NCBI GenBank assembly: GCA_020850695.1
Contig: JADZEF010000419.1
Coordinates: forward strand, 1-64,000
DNA length: 64,000 nucleotides
Origin: Planctomycetaceae bacterium
Lineage (GTDB): Bacteria; Planctomycetota; Planctomycetia; Planctomycetales; Planctomycetaceae
Reading direction: 5' to 3'
Part shown: piece after piece, positions 9,235 to 18,924 of the stretch
Position numbering within the stretch: position 1 is the first letter of the stretch
How the letters are laid out: each line of letters opens with the position of its first letter
Notes under the pieces: generated by a model
Seen by the model: the letters and a program-made list of their open reading frames with translations, nothing else
The model's database searches: none
What the model was told of the DNA's origin: nothing
Translations under genes and position numbers: made by a program

Positions 9235-12077
9235 GGCATCACCCCGCGGAGACAGACGATCCCTCTGCCTCGGACCGTCACCAGCGCTTGTCCGTCAAAA
9301 GAGACCGTCGGACGGTAGAAGGCGTCCCTGGACCATGGAGGAATCTCGGATTCCCCGGTCAGTTCGAAGAAAGTTCGCGTCTCGTCCTCACCCGGACGCC
9401 ACCAGGCAAGTCTCGTCCCTTCGATGAGCAGCAGGTCGTCGCCCCGCCGGAGCGACGTCCATTGCAGCGATGCGGAAACCGAACCCGAACGCTTTCTCTC
9501 AAACAGAACATCGCCGCTTAAGGCGTTCAACAGGATGATCCGATCGCCATACGAGACCGCGCACCGACCCGATCCGCAATCTCCCAACTGAATCGGCAGC
9601 GTTGGAGTTTTCGCGGCTGACGTCTCCGGAGCGAATCGCCACAGCGCACTGCCATCGCGAATGTCCAGCCCGCTCAGGCTTCCATCGATCGCCAGCATGA
9701 CGACCGTCGAGCCACACACCAGCGGACTTCGCGCCGATAGAGTAGAGAGTGAAGTCCTCCATAACCTGGCGCTGGTCGACGCGTCCAAAGCGTGCAATTG
9801 ATTCCCCACGCAGACCAGGAGCACGTCACCCACGACGACCGGTCCGCCGGTGAGGTCATTCCCCGCCAGTTCCTTCACCGTCCACACAAGTTTTCCTTCC
9901 TGGAGCGAAATGCATGAGAGCCCCTGAGGTCCGTCCCAGAACCAGACTCGCTCCGCGTCGAGGCCGAAACGCGCGCGGCGTTCGTCAACATCGTCAACGG
10001 AGAGTGGCGGCTTCTTCAGCTCATAGTCGTTGCGAAGCGCCTTCGATCTTGAATCACCGCTGTCGCGCTGCCAGCGCACTTCGCCCGTGGCCGCGTCAAA
10101 GGCGGTCAGCGGCGATCGCCCGCGATTCCAGCCCGACTGTTGGACGACAATCGTGTCGTCGGCTGCCGCGATGGCGTCATGCATGACGTGTTTCACCCTC
10201 CAGACCAGCCGGGGGACGTCCTCGCGACCGCGGGGCAACTCGATCCGAACAAGATCTTGAACGCCGGTATCCTGATAAGTGACCGACTCGAAACAGTACA
10301 GGGAATCTCCGAGCACGATCGGCAGGCTGGTCGCACCGCGCGAGATTCCGGCATACCAGACATTGGTGATCTTCGCATCCTGCTCTGCCTGGCGATCCAG
10401 TTGCTCGTCGGGCAGGCGATGGGTCGTCCAAGCCACTTCTGCCTCGTCAGGAAGTGCCACATCGTCGACGGGGCCGCCGCGCTCTGCGACGGCAACAACA
10501 GGGGGCATCGGAGGCTCGTTCGTTCCCACGCATCGCAATCCCTGGTCTTCGGTCCCGATGAAGAGCCGGCCGTCGGCGATTGCGGGCGAACTGGTGAGCG
10601 TCCCTGTCTGCTGCACCGTCATGTCCCACACGGGTTGCAGCGTGTCGGTCTTCAGAGCGAACAGGCGGCCCGTTTTGGTGGCAAAGTAGACGTGCTGTCG
10701 GCCCAGGGCCGGCGAGGCGAGGATCGGGCTGCCGGCATTCCACTTTGCGAAAGGCGTTCCATCCGCACCCAACGAGTAGGCAAATCCATCGCGGCTGCCG
10801 AAGAAGAGACGCCCGGGACCGCTGCCGGACGGGGGTTGATAGGCGATCGAATCGAGGACGGTATCAGGGAGGTCGTGCCGCCATTCGATGTTGCCTGTGG
10901 CGGCGTCGAGACACCAGACCGCCCCCGCGGTCGCCAAAGCTTTCTCGTCGGCCGCAATCTCGTCGGCCGATTTGCCTTCGTCGCGCATCGACTCAACCCG
11001 CGCCGCCCGCAACTCGTCCGCCGAGAACATGAAGTTCCCGTTTCCCATGCCGATGAAAATCCTTCCGTGCCCCTCGCGCTCATCGTCCTGCACGAACGTC
11101 GGTGCGGCGAAGACGGGAAAGGGTGTCGTCACACACCACCGCTCGCTTCCGTCGGCGGCGTTCACGGCGACGACCGCATTGCCTTCTTCACCGAGCCCGA
11201 ACCAGACCGTCTGCCCATCGGTGACGGGGGAGGACTCACAGTCGGCGTAGCGGTCGCCCGTCAGATGCCAGATGACGTTCGGCTTCCCTTCGGCATCCGG
11301 AGCGAGGTCGAAGCAGTAGAAACCATCCCCCGCACACGCGACGTACACCCGTCCTGCATGGATACAAGGCGTCGACTCGACGTGGCTCGCGGTGCGGTAA
11401 TCCCAGATCTTGCGGCCCGAGAGGTCGAGGCAAGTCACGCGAGCGTCGGACGTCTGATGCAGGCCCTCTCCGACGACAATCCGTCCCTCTCCGACGGCCG
11501 GCGAAGAAAACGTTCCCCGCAGGTCGCCGTCGTCTCCTTCGTACCGCCACTGCTCGCGGCCGCTCGCCACATCGACGCAGACCACGGCTCCCTGACCCGT
11601 CGGTGTGAAGGGGCCGATGCCGGTCACCGTCGTGAAGTAGACGCGATCCCCTGCGACGGTCGGCGAGGAGAAGACCGTCTTGTGGTCGTTCCAGGCCCAG
11701 TGGCTTCCCGCCGCGGTCGGCTCGTCCCCGCCCGCATAACCCGTGCGGTGCGGGCCGCCGCGCGACGTCGGCCATTCCCCTGCTCTGGCCGACTCAGTGA
11801 CGGGTGCCGCCCGCAACCCGAGGGCATTCCGCAACCCGCTCCAGAGCTTTCGTGGATAGCCTTGCCAGATCGCCAGCCCCAGCAGCAGCAGGCAGATGCT
11901 GAAAATTTTCTGATGCCACAGAAAGCCGACGATCTTCCGCATGCCCGAGGGCTTGAACAGCGCGAGGAGCGCTCCCCCGAAGGCCACCAGGACGGCCGGC
12001 AGAAGGGCCAGGAGCACTTGCAGCGGTCCCACCAGGACCGGCATGACGGCGAGCGGCGACTCCATGTTCCAGTGCAT
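9231..12077 (-). CDS. Membrane-anchored PQQ-type beta-propeller protein
   Basis: A 948-residue protein. The first ~85 residues hold two or three hydrophobic segments (LLALLPAVLVAFGGALLALF; FSICLLLLGLAIW), placing it in the membrane. The remainder is two beta-propellers of the PQQ/BamB-like kind (about residues 95-525 and 545-948). Repeats of the type GRIVVGEGL, RVYVACAGDGFYCFD and DGSERWCVTTPF, with W/Y-rich blades, recur. No haem or PQQ-dehydrogenase catalytic residues are evident, so I read it as a sensing, scaffolding or quinoprotein-like domain and not a proven enzyme. It is the first gene of an operon whose second gene, the Rph-like phosphotransferase, overlaps its stop by 4 bp. The shared operon suggests a joint function, but none can be named. 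Confidence 0.82.
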   Translation of the reverse strand: MHWNMESPLAVMPVLVGPLQVLLALLPAVLVAFGGALLALFKPSGMRKIVGFLWHQKIFSICLLLLGLAIWQGYPRKLWSGLRNALGLRAAPVTESARAGEWPTSRGGPHRTGYAGGDEPTAAGSHWAWNDHKTVFSSPTVAGDRVYFTTVTGIGPFTPTGQGAVVCVDVASGREQWRYEGDDGDLRGTFSSPAVGEGRIVVGEGLHQTSDARVTCLDLSGRKIWDYRTASHVESTPCIHAGRVYVACAGDGFYCFDLAPDAEGKPNVIWHLTGDRYADCESSPVTDGQTVWFGLGEEGNAVVAVNAADGSERWCVTTPFPVFAAPTFVQDDEREGHGRIFIGMGNGNFMFSADELRAARVESMRDEGKSADEIAADEKALATAGAVWCLDAATGNIEWRHDLPDTVLDSIAYQPPSGSGPGRLFFGSRDGFAYSLGADGTPFAKWNAGSPILASPALGRQHVYFATKTGRLFALKTDTLQPVWDMTVQQTGTLTSSPAIADGRLFIGTEDQGLRCVGTNEPPMPPVVAVAERGGPVDDVALPDEAEVAWTTHRLPDEQLDRQAEQDAKITNVWYAGISRGATSLPIVLGDSLYCFESVTYQDTGVQDLVRIELPRGREDVPRLVWRVKHVMHDAIAAADDTIVVQQSGWNRGRSPLTAFDAATGEVRWQRDSGDSRSKALRNDYELKKPPLSVDDVDERRARFGLDAERVWFWDGPQGLSCISLQEGKLVWTVKELAGNDLTGGPVVVGDVLLVCVGNQLHALDASTSARLWRTSLSTLSARSPLVCGSTVVMLAIDGSLSGLDIRDGSALWRFAPETSAAKTPTLPIQLGDCGSGRCAVSYGDRIILLNALSGDVLFERKRSGSVSASLQWTSLRRGDDLLLIEGTRLAWWRPGEDETRTFFELTGESEIPPWSRDAFYRPTVSFDGQALVTVRGRGIVCLRGVMP

Positions 12078-12184
12078 CTTCCGGCCTCAGGCAACCCGGC
12101 GCGAGCAACCCCTCGGAACCTCCCTCCGCCGGATCATATCGCACCTCACTGCCAATTGGCCGTTTTCCCCCGCGGTTACGCCCA

Positions 12185-13321
12185 TCAAGAGCCACCCACC
12201 AAACGCCCCGCTCTCACGACGAGCGCCGCACGCCAGCCGCCCCCCGGACGCGAGTTCCCTTCCACATCGACCAGTGGCGTCGAGTCGTCCGGAACGAGCA
12301 CCGCGATGTCCGCACAGGCTCCCGGCCGAAGAGTGCCAATCTCCCCTGCCATCCCCAGCACCTGGGCCGGTCGCGACGTCGCCGCCCTCAGCACATCCCG
12401 CTCGCACATCCCCGCGGCCCGCAGCTTCGCCATGGTGCGCGGGAGCGTGTGCGGGGGGACGAGACCAATGTGACGGGCGTATTTGTCGGTCGAGATAGTG
12501 TCGGGAGGAAAGCCGTCCGCAATGGCCGCCTCGGCCACGGCGAACGAGAACGAGCCCATCCCGTGACCGACGTCGAACAGCACGCCCCGCTCGCGGGCGT
12601 CGCGAACGGCCGGGTGCACGTGGCCGTCCTCCCCAACGATGCTGTGTTCCCCGCCCCGGAAGCAGTAGGTCATGACGTCACCAGCTTTCAGCAGTCGCAT
12701 CTGCTCGTCGAGTGACCACCCCCGCGGCACATGAATGCCATACAGAAGGGGCTTCCGGGACTCGTCCCGCACCTGCATCGCTCGCTGCATCACCTCGCGA
12801 GGGTCGGTCCGCACACAGGCGATCTCACTGACGTTGACCGCAATTCCCCAGATCGAGTCGCCGCCATCGGCAATGGCTCGCAGACAAGCATCAACGTCCG
12901 CCCATTCGAGTTGCTCGAAGCAGCCGCCAGGCATCGATTCGCCCGGCCGCGACAGGTTGATCGCCAGCCGCACCCGCGTCGTCGAACCGCCAATGGTTGC
13001 GTCGCGATACGCGGGCCACGCGTCCGCCCCGGCATCCCCCTGCGACAGAACGGTCGTCACGCCGTCGGGGAGAAAGTGCTGGTCCGGATCGACGCCGTAT
13101 TTCGATCCACCGCGCGCGGGGTGAGCGTGAAGATCGACGAGCCCGGGAAGGAGCAAACCGTCGTCGAAGCGAAGGGTGCGGTGCGCGGGTCCGTCGATGT
13201 CTGGCCCCAGCGCCGCTATTCGCCCGTCACGGACGGCCACCGATCCCGGTCCGTTGAAGTTCGAATCGGCGCAGAAGACGCGCGACGCATGAATGATGAA
13301 ATCGAATAGGGGGGCAGTCAT
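12185..13321 (-). CDS. Metal-dependent amidohydrolase (COG3964-like)
   Basis: A 378-residue TIM-barrel amidohydrolase. Seen: N-terminal beta-sandwich strand (DFIIHASRVFCADS), metal-binding LVDLHAHP (residues ~62-69), the family signature YGVDPDQHFLPDGVTTVLSQGDAGA, a later GIHVPRG segment, DVGHGMGSFSF and the Asp-containing STDKYAR. This pattern fits the amidohydrolase/deacetylase branch related to dihydroorotase and D-aminoacylase (Atu3266/EF0837 group), acting on N-acyl or ester bonds of small metabolites in the cytoplasm. The start at 13321 gives the usual length; the upstream frame looks non-coding, and ATG at 13354 is an alternative. It is divergent from sdhC. Substrate unknown. Confidence 0.85.
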   Translation of the reverse strand: MTAPLFDFIIHASRVFCADSNFNGPGSVAVRDGRIAALGPDIDGPAHRTLRFDDGLLLPGLVDLHAHPARGGSKYGVDPDQHFLPDGVTTVLSQGDAGADAWPAYRDATIGGSTTRVRLAINLSRPGESMPGGCFEQLEWADVDACLRAIADGGDSIWGIAVNVSEIACVRTDPREVMQRAMQVRDESRKPLLYGIHVPRGWSLDEQMRLLKAGDVMTYCFRGGEHSIVGEDGHVHPAVRDARERGVLFDVGHGMGSFSFAVAEAAIADGFPPDTISTDKYARHIGLVPPHTLPRTMAKLRAAGMCERDVLRAATSRPAQVLGMAGEIGTLRPGACADIAVLVPDDSTPLVDVEGNSRPGGGWRAALVVRAGRLVGGS

Positions 13322-13452
13322 CGGCTCTCGGGGTTCCTGGTCGCGGGTTGGCATCAAGGAGACGGTAAGATGTTCGCAGATCCTGCGCCGCCGCTGAATC
13401 CTGCGCCTCGTTCGAAACTCCGCTGTCGAACGTACCGCAATGAGTGGCTCGA

Positions 13453-13480
13453 TTGCAGTCGCCTCTGATCGGCCTATAAT
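13453..13480 (+). promoter_or_regulatory. Candidate promoter for sdhCA
   Basis: TTGCAG at 13453-13458 and a perfect TATAAT at 13475-13480 are 16 bp apart. They lie about 100 bp upstream of the sdhC TTG start, in the gap between two divergent genes. Position and the exact -10 box support a housekeeping promoter. Confidence 0.6.
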
Positions 13481-13586
13481 TCGAAAGAGTTCGCGGATCG
13501 GAGACTGAGGGCCCCCCGAGAGATGCTTGCGGGAACGCCTGTTCCGCCGCTCCGACGAGTTCCGGCAATCCGTTAAGGAGCCGACC

Positions 13587-14306
13587 TTGAGCTGGCTGTT
13601 GAAGGCATTGCAATCTTCCGTCGGGAAGAAATTCGTGATGGCGATCACTGGCCTGCTGTTATGCGGGTTTCTGGTCGCTCACCTCGCGGGAAACCTGCTG
13701 CTGTACGTCGGGGCGAAGCAGTACAACGACTACGCCCACGCCCTGCACGATAAAGCGGCGCTGCTGTTCGTCGCCGAGTTGGGCCTGCTGCTGCTGTTCG
13801 TGGCCCATGTGTATCTCGCGTTCACGACCTCGCGGTGGAACCAGAAGGCCCGCGAGACCGACTACGCGATGAGGCAGACGAAGATCCGCAACCGCCAGAT
13901 GTCGCTGCGGGCCGAGAACTGGATGTTCACATCCGGGGCAATCGTCCTGGCCTTTGTGCTGCTGCACTTGAGCGACTTCCGCTTCGAGCTGCGGAACTCG
14001 TCGGTCCACACGCTCGATCCTTACGAGAAGGCGGTCGTCATTCTGAGCGACCCCATCACGCAGGTCGGATACACAGTCGGCTGCCTCATCCTCGGCATTC
14101 ACCTGGCGCACGGCGTCGGCAGCGCCTTCCAGACTCTGGGAGCGAACCACCCTCGCTATCACCGCATGATTCATGGCTTCGGTGTCTTCTTCGCCGTGGT
14201 CATCGCACTCGGGTTCATCAGCTTCCCGATCTGGGGCTTCCTGAAGAACGCCGGCAAGGTTCCGGCGAAGCCCGCCGCAGTGCGTGTCGCTGAGCCGAAG
14301 TCATGA
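13587..14306 (+). CDS. sdhC: Succinate dehydrogenase cytochrome b subunit
   Basis: A 239-residue membrane protein of the single-subunit b558 type found in Bacillus and epsilon-proteobacterial/Bacteroidetes-style succinate dehydrogenases. Five hydrophobic segments can be followed: FVMAITGLLLCGFLVAHLAGN, LFVAELGLLLLFVAHVYLAF, a third near MFTSGAIVLAFVLLHLSDF, VGYTVGCLILGIHLAHG and FGVFFAVVIALGFISFP. Conserved His residues in segments 1, 2, 3 and 4 are placed to ligate two haems. It anchors SdhA and passes electrons to quinone. I chose TTG at 13587 because AAGGAG sits six bases upstream and the first residues (SWLLKALQSSVGKK) match the family N-terminus. sdhA follows 66 bp later. Confidence 0.92.
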   Translation: MSWLLKALQSSVGKKFVMAITGLLLCGFLVAHLAGNLLLYVGAKQYNDYAHALHDKAALLFVAELGLLLLFVAHVYLAFTTSRWNQKARETDYAMRQTKIRNRQMSLRAENWMFTSGAIVLAFVLLHLSDFRFELRNSSVHTLDPYEKAVVILSDPITQVGYTVGCLILGIHLAHGVGSAFQTLGANHPRYHRMIHGFGVFFAVVIALGFISFPIWGFLKNAGKVPAKPAAVRVAEPKS

Positions 14307-14372
14307 CCATCCTGGCCTGACCAGCCGGCGTTCTCAAATACGATCGAATTTCCCGCTTCCGCGGAGCTTTTC

Positions 14373-16319
14373 ATGTCGACGGCGTCCACGGCGACCGCCA
14401 GTTCCACGCTCAACTCGAAGGTCCCCAGCGGGCCGATTCAGCAGAAGTGGGACAAGCACAAGTTCGAGTTGAAGCTGGTCAACCCCGCGAACAAGCGGAA
14501 GTACAACATCATCGTCGTGGGGACGGGGCTGGCCGGTGCGTCGGCCGCGGCGTCGCTGGGCGAGCTTGGCTACAACGTCCAGTCGTTCTGCTTCCAGGAC
14601 TCCCCGCGGCGGGCCCACAGCATTGCCGCCCAGGGGGGCATCAATGCGGCGAAGAACTACTGCAACGACGGCGACAGCGTCTGGCGTCTCTTCTACGACA
14701 CCGTGAAGGGGGGCGACTTCCGCGCCCGCGAGGCCAACGTCTACCGCCTCGCCCAGATCAGCACCGCCATCATCGACCAGTGCGTGGCCCAGGGGGTTCC
14801 CTTCGCCCGCGAGTATGGCGGCCTCCTCGCCAACCGCTCCTTCGGCGGAACGCAGGTCTCGCGAACGTTCTACGCCCGCGGCCAGACGGGCCAGCAGCTG
14901 CTGCTCGGGGCCTATCAGGCGTTGATGCGTCAGGTCAATGCGGGGAAGGTGAAGCTCTACTCGCGGCGCGAGATGCTGGACGTCGTCGTGATCGACGGCC
15001 AGGCCCGCGGCATCATCACGCGAAACCTCGTCACCGGCCAGCTCGAAAGCTACGTCGCCGATGCGGTGCTGCTCTGCACCGGCGGCTACAGCAATGTCTA
15101 CTACCTCTCGACCAACGCCAAGACCTGCAATGTCACCGCGGCGTGGCGGGCCTACAAGCGCGGGGCGTACTTCGCCAATCCGTGTTACACGCAGATCCAT
15201 CCGACCTGCATCCCCGTCTCGGGCGACTACCAGTCGAAGCTCACGCTGATGAGCGAGAGTCTCCGCAACGACGGCCGCGTCTGGGTGCCGAAGAACAAGG
15301 GAGACGCCCGCTCGCCCGAATCGATCCCCGAGGACGATCGCGATTACTTCCTCGAGCGCCGCTATCCGGCGTTCGGCAACCTCGTCCCGCGCGACGTCGC
15401 CTCGCGGGCGGCGAAGGAACGCTGCGATGCCGGATATGGCGTCGGGAGCACCGGGTACTCGGTCTACCTCGATTTCCGCGACGCCATCGTGCGCGACTCG
15501 GAGAAGGTGGTCCGCGAGAAGTACGGCAACCTGTTCGACATGTATCAGCGGATCACCGACGAGAACCCCTACAAGGTGCCGATGCGGATCTACCCCGCGG
15601 TGCACTACACGATGGGCGGGTTGTGGGTCGACTATAACCTGCAGAGCACCGTCCCCGGCCTCTACGTGCTGGGCGAAGCCAACTTCAGCGACCACGGGGC
15701 CAACCGCCTCGGGGCCAGCGCCCTGATGCAGGGGCTGGCGGACGGCTACTTCGTCATTCCCTACACCATCGGCGACCACCTCGCGACGGCGAAGCTGCCG
15801 AAGATCGGCACCGACCATCCGGCCGTGAAGGAGGCGATGGTCGAGGCCCGCAACCGCATCGAGAAGATCCTCGCGGTCGACGGGAACAAAACCGTCGAAA
15901 GCATTCACCGCCAGCTCGGCAAGATCATGTGGGAATACTGCGGGATGGCCCGCAACGCGTCCGGCCTCAAGCAGGCCATCAGCGAGATCCGCACGCTGCG
16001 GGAAGACTTCTGGCGGAACGTCCGCGTCGTCGGATCAGGCGAAGGTTTCTTCCAGAACCTCGAGCACGCCGGCCGCTTGGCCGACTTCCTCGAGTTCGGC
16101 GAACTCCTCGCGATGGACGCGCTGCATCGCAACGAATCGTGCGGCGGACATTTCCGCGAGGAATACCAGACGCCGGACAACGACACGCTGCGCGACGATA
16201 CGAACTTCTGCTACGCGGCCGCCTGGCAGTACACCGGCGCGGGGAACGACCCGGCGCTCCACAAGGAGCCGCTCGAGTTCCACGACGTGCACCTCGTCCA
16301 GCGCGATTACCGCAAGTAG
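14373..16319 (+). CDS. sdhA: Succinate dehydrogenase / fumarate reductase flavoprotein subunit
   Basis: A 648-residue catalytic subunit oxidising succinate to fumarate. Visible elements are the FAD dinucleotide fold [22 protein letters not shown] (residues ~46-67), the segment [18 protein letters not shown] with the FAD-attaching His, the substrate-site region [34 protein letters not shown] near residue 430, and the C-terminal [10 protein letters not shown]. Length matches the SdhA type that pairs with a b558 SdhC. It follows sdhC in one transcript. The iron-sulfur subunit gene sdhB, expected next, is not present; the next gene is on the opposite strand. Confidence 0.95.
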   Translation: MSTASTATASSTLNSKVPSGPIQQKWDKHKFELKLVNPANKRKYNIIVVGTGLAGASAAASLGELGYNVQSFCFQDSPRRAHSIAAQGGINAAKNYCNDGDSVWRLFYDTVKGGDFRAREANVYRLAQISTAIIDQCVAQGVPFAREYGGLLANRSFGGTQVSRTFYARGQTGQQLLLGAYQALMRQVNAGKVKLYSRREMLDVVVIDGQARGIITRNLVTGQLESYVADAVLLCTGGYSNVYYLSTNAKTCNVTAAWRAYKRGAYFANPCYTQIHPTCIPVSGDYQSKLTLMSESLRNDGRVWVPKNKGDARSPESIPEDDRDYFLERRYPAFGNLVPRDVASRAAKERCDAGYGVGSTGYSVYLDFRDAIVRDSEKVVREKYGNLFDMYQRITDENPYKVPMRIYPAVHYTMGGLWVDYNLQSTVPGLYVLGEANFSDHGANRLGASALMQGLADGYFVIPYTIGDHLATAKLPKIGTDHPAVKEAMVEARNRIEKILAVDGNKTVESIHRQLGKIMWEYCGMARNASGLKQAISEIRTLREDFWRNVRVVGSGEGFFQNLEHAGRLADFLEFGELLAMDALHRNESCGGHFREEYQTPDNDTLRDDTNFCYAAAWQYTGAGNDPALHKEPLEFHDVHLVQRDYRK

Positions 16320-16655
16320 TCGGAGGTTGGTCGTCGATCGACGGGTTCTCGGCCGCGCCGAGAGAGCCATCAGCGCAGTTCGCGGCCAGATGGGTTGAAA
16401 GACCTGCGGCTCCGGCGGCTGTCCCGTTCTTGTTCATGCGGACCGCGACGATCGGCCTGGGCTGCGGCGTCAGGCGCGCTCAGGGGCGAACGATCCGTCG
16501 AACGCGGCATCAGCTCGGCTGGCCTGCCCGAGTTGATGCCGCCTTTGAAGGACCGGCTCGGCAGGCGATCGCAGGTGACGGGGATCGCGTGGCCCTGAAA
16601 GCGCACCAACGCCAATCATTGCCGGCACGCCGACCGTCGATTTCCGGACGCCGAG
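16320..16655. other. Intergenic gap at the convergent end of sdhA and pepF
   Basis: No gene is seen, and no trace of an sdhB remnant (no Cys clusters of ferredoxin type in any frame). It holds the strong hairpin described separately at 16504-16542. Confidence 0.6.
16504..16542. terminator. 15-bp stem hairpin between convergent sdhA and pepF
   Basis: The arm at 16504-16518 (GCGGCATCAGCTCGG) pairs with 16528-16542 with a single G-T wobble, around a 9-nt loop. The position between two converging genes fits a bidirectional terminator, although no T-tract follows. Confidence 0.6.
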
Positions 16656-18473
16656 TCACAGCTGGTCCACAAGCTCGACAAACCGCTCCACGCGTCCCGC
16701 AATGATGCCGAGGCTGCGGTTCCAGAAATCCGGCCCCGAGAGGTCGTACCCGAATGTCGACCGCACCGACTCTTCGGCCGACATGCACCCGGTCGCGATC
16801 AGCAGCCGCTTGTACTGCTCGGGGAAGTCGCTCCCCGAGTCGCGGGCCATGGAATAGACCCCCAGCGACAGCAGGTAGCCGAACGTGTAGGGGAAGTTAT
16901 AGAACGGCAGCCCGCTGATATAGAAGTGGAGCTTCGAAATCCAGAAGCTCGGGTTCCACCCGTCCTCGGCGAGGCCATTCAGGTAAGCCTCCTTCTGCGC
17001 CTCGAGCATTAGCTCGGAGAACCGCGCGGAGGTCAGCTCGCCGTTCGGACGCTCGCGATGGAAGCGGTCCTCGAAAATGAACCGCGCGTGAATGTTCATC
17101 AGGAACGCGACCGCGTCCCCCAGCATCCCGTCGAGAATGGAAAGCTGTTCCTCGGGCGTCCGCGCCGCCCGCAAACGCTCCTCGCCCAGCACCGCTTCAG
17201 CAAACGTCGAAGCGGTCTCGGCCAGGTTCATGGGATAGTCCTGCAACAGCATCGGCTGATCTCGCAGGACCCATGAGTGATACGCGTGCCCCAGCTCGTG
17301 CGCCAGCGTCGACATGCTGTCGGTCGAGTTGGTGAACGTCATGAAGATCCGCGACTGCTTCTTCGTCGGGAACCCCGTGCAGAATCCTCCCTGCCGCTTC
17401 CCTTCGCGGTTCTCAACTTCAATCCAGCGGTCCGCCAGCGACATCTCGGCGAAGCGTCCCAGTTCCGGGCTGAACCCGTGAAACGTCCGCAGCACCATCT
17501 CGCAGGCTTCGTCGTAGGTGATCTCTTCCGACGGCGCCTTGCGGCCCAGCGGAAGCGGCGCCGCCTGGTCGTACCACGACATCCGCGGGACGCCCAGCAG
17601 CTTCGCCTTCGCTTCGAGATAGCGGACCAGCACCCCCTTGCGATCGGTGATGGTCGACCACATCGCATCGAGCGTCGCCCGCTGCATCCGGTTATAGCGC
17701 AGCGGCACTTCCAGGTGATCCGCCAGCCCGAGCCGCTTGTAGAGCGTCAGCCGCGTCCCGGAGATGTGGTTCAGCGCGTCCGCACAGCTGTCGCCGATCG
17801 TCTGCCACGCCTTGTTCGACGCGTAGAAGTTGTTTTCGCGGACGGCTCGCTGCGGGGAGTCGAACTGCACCTGGCTGGGCGACTTCTCGACGACCTCCCC
17901 CTTGTCCATCACCTTGACGCGGAGCGCCCCCGAAAGACGGTCGTAGAGTCGGCCCCACGCGTGAATGCCATCCACCGCCAGGTCGGCCGCCAGCAGTTCC
18001 TGCTCGCGGGGAAGGCGGATCTCGGCGTTCTTGCGGCGCTCGCCGATCCAGAAGGCCACCTTTTCCAGCCACGGGTCGGCCTTGACGAAGGCCGCCATGT
18101 CGGACGCGGTGGCCTCCTTGAAGGCGAATTCGATGTTCGTCGCCATCCGCTCGCGGAGCGGGTCGAGCGACGAGAGCTTGGCTTCCATCTGCTGGTAAAG
18201 CTTGTTCACCGCATCGGCCGCCGCATGGCACCCGATGAACGCGCCGAGGTCTCCTGCCCTGCCGGTCAGCTGCTCATACGTCTTCAGAAAGGCGACCCAC
18301 TTCGACACCGACGCGGGGGCGGCGCTCACCGGGGGGAGCGTGTCGGACTGCACGGCCGCGTTTTCGAGCTCGCGCTGATATTGGGCGAGCAGCGTGCGGA
18401 ATTCTTCCTTCTGGGGGTTGGGAAGAAGGCTGTCGAGTTCCCACGTCAGTGGGTAAGAGGAAGCCGCGGGCAC
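16656..18473 (-). CDS. pepF: M3 family oligoendopeptidase F
   Basis: A 605-residue cytosolic zinc peptidase that cleaves short peptides. The zinc motif HELGH is at residues 392-396 (TLAHELGHAYHSW), and the downstream zinc-ligand helix (NLAETASTFAEAVLGEE) carries the third ligand Glu. Before it lie the family features NRMQRATLDAMW and MSWYDQAAPLPLG; after it come FIFEDRFHRER and the substrate-binding LHFYISGLPFYNFPYTFGYL. Length matches the PepF/M3B family. The gene converges with sdhA and has its own upstream gap. Confidence 0.93.
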   Translation of the reverse strand: MPAASSYPLTWELDSLLPNPQKEEFRTLLAQYQRELENAAVQSDTLPPVSAAPASVSKWVAFLKTYEQLTGRAGDLGAFIGCHAAADAVNKLYQQMEAKLSSLDPLRERMATNIEFAFKEATASDMAAFVKADPWLEKVAFWIGERRKNAEIRLPREQELLAADLAVDGIHAWGRLYDRLSGALRVKVMDKGEVVEKSPSQVQFDSPQRAVRENNFYASNKAWQTIGDSCADALNHISGTRLTLYKRLGLADHLEVPLRYNRMQRATLDAMWSTITDRKGVLVRYLEAKAKLLGVPRMSWYDQAAPLPLGRKAPSEEITYDEACEMVLRTFHGFSPELGRFAEMSLADRWIEVENREGKRQGGFCTGFPTKKQSRIFMTFTNSTDSMSTLAHELGHAYHSWVLRDQPMLLQDYPMNLAETASTFAEAVLGEERLRAARTPEEQLSILDGMLGDAVAFLMNIHARFIFEDRFHRERPNGELTSARFSELMLEAQKEAYLNGLAEDGWNPSFWISKLHFYISGLPFYNFPYTFGYLLSLGVYSMARDSGSDFPEQYKRLLIATGCMSAEESVRSTFGYDLSGPDFWNRSLGIIAGRVERFVELVDQL

Positions 18474-18924
18474 GGGACGTCCTTGGGAAAAGGCGGCGAT
18501 TCAAGATCGCCGCAATGGGAGAGGTTCCTGGCACGACGGGTGGTTGGCGATTCAATCAACCTCCGACCGATCGCGTGAACCGACAAGCTACCGGACGCAC
18601 GCCCCGCGCCGCAATGAATCACCACAGATCACGGCAGGTCGCCCGAGTGTTGGCGAGGAACTCGATGCATCCCACCAGTAGGAGAGAAAAGGAAGGAACC
18701 ACGGAATACACGAAATACACGGAAAAGTGGCAGGCGAAATCCGACGCTGAGTTTTGGTTCCGGCCTGATGCGCCTTTTGCCTTCCTTCCGTGTATTTCGT
18801 GTATTCCGTGGTTCCTTCCCTCCTTTTGATTTTGACTCAGTGAACTGTGTTTGACGCCGGAAGTCGATGCGGGTACGAACACAAACCTGAGTTGATGCGT
18901 CCCGCGTTACTCCCTGCGAAACAA
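18474..18924. other. Intergenic region with an inverted repeat
   Basis: This gap separates the divergent pepF and double hydrolase genes. It holds the long-loop inverted repeat at 18688-18819. No additional gene is supported; the small open frames here are by-products of the repeat. Confidence 0.6.
18688..18819. repeat. Long-loop intergenic inverted repeat
   Basis: The left arm (18688-18724, containing GGAACCACGGAATACACG) is matched almost perfectly by the reverse complement of 18785-18819. The spacer is about 60 bp. The arms contain the motif CCACGGA, also seen in the repeats at 33580 and 39888. Confidence 0.85.

Noticed and set aside
10140-12473. Plus-strand 777-codon frame
   Set aside because: It runs antisense to the PQQ-propeller and amidohydrolase genes; low-complexity Arg/Pro/Gly/Asp content and no domain.
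14334-15908. Long antisense frame opposite sdhA
   Set aside because: High-GC codon structure leaves the complementary frame open; the translation is rich in Val, Arg, Asp and His and matches nothing, while sdhA is unmistakable.
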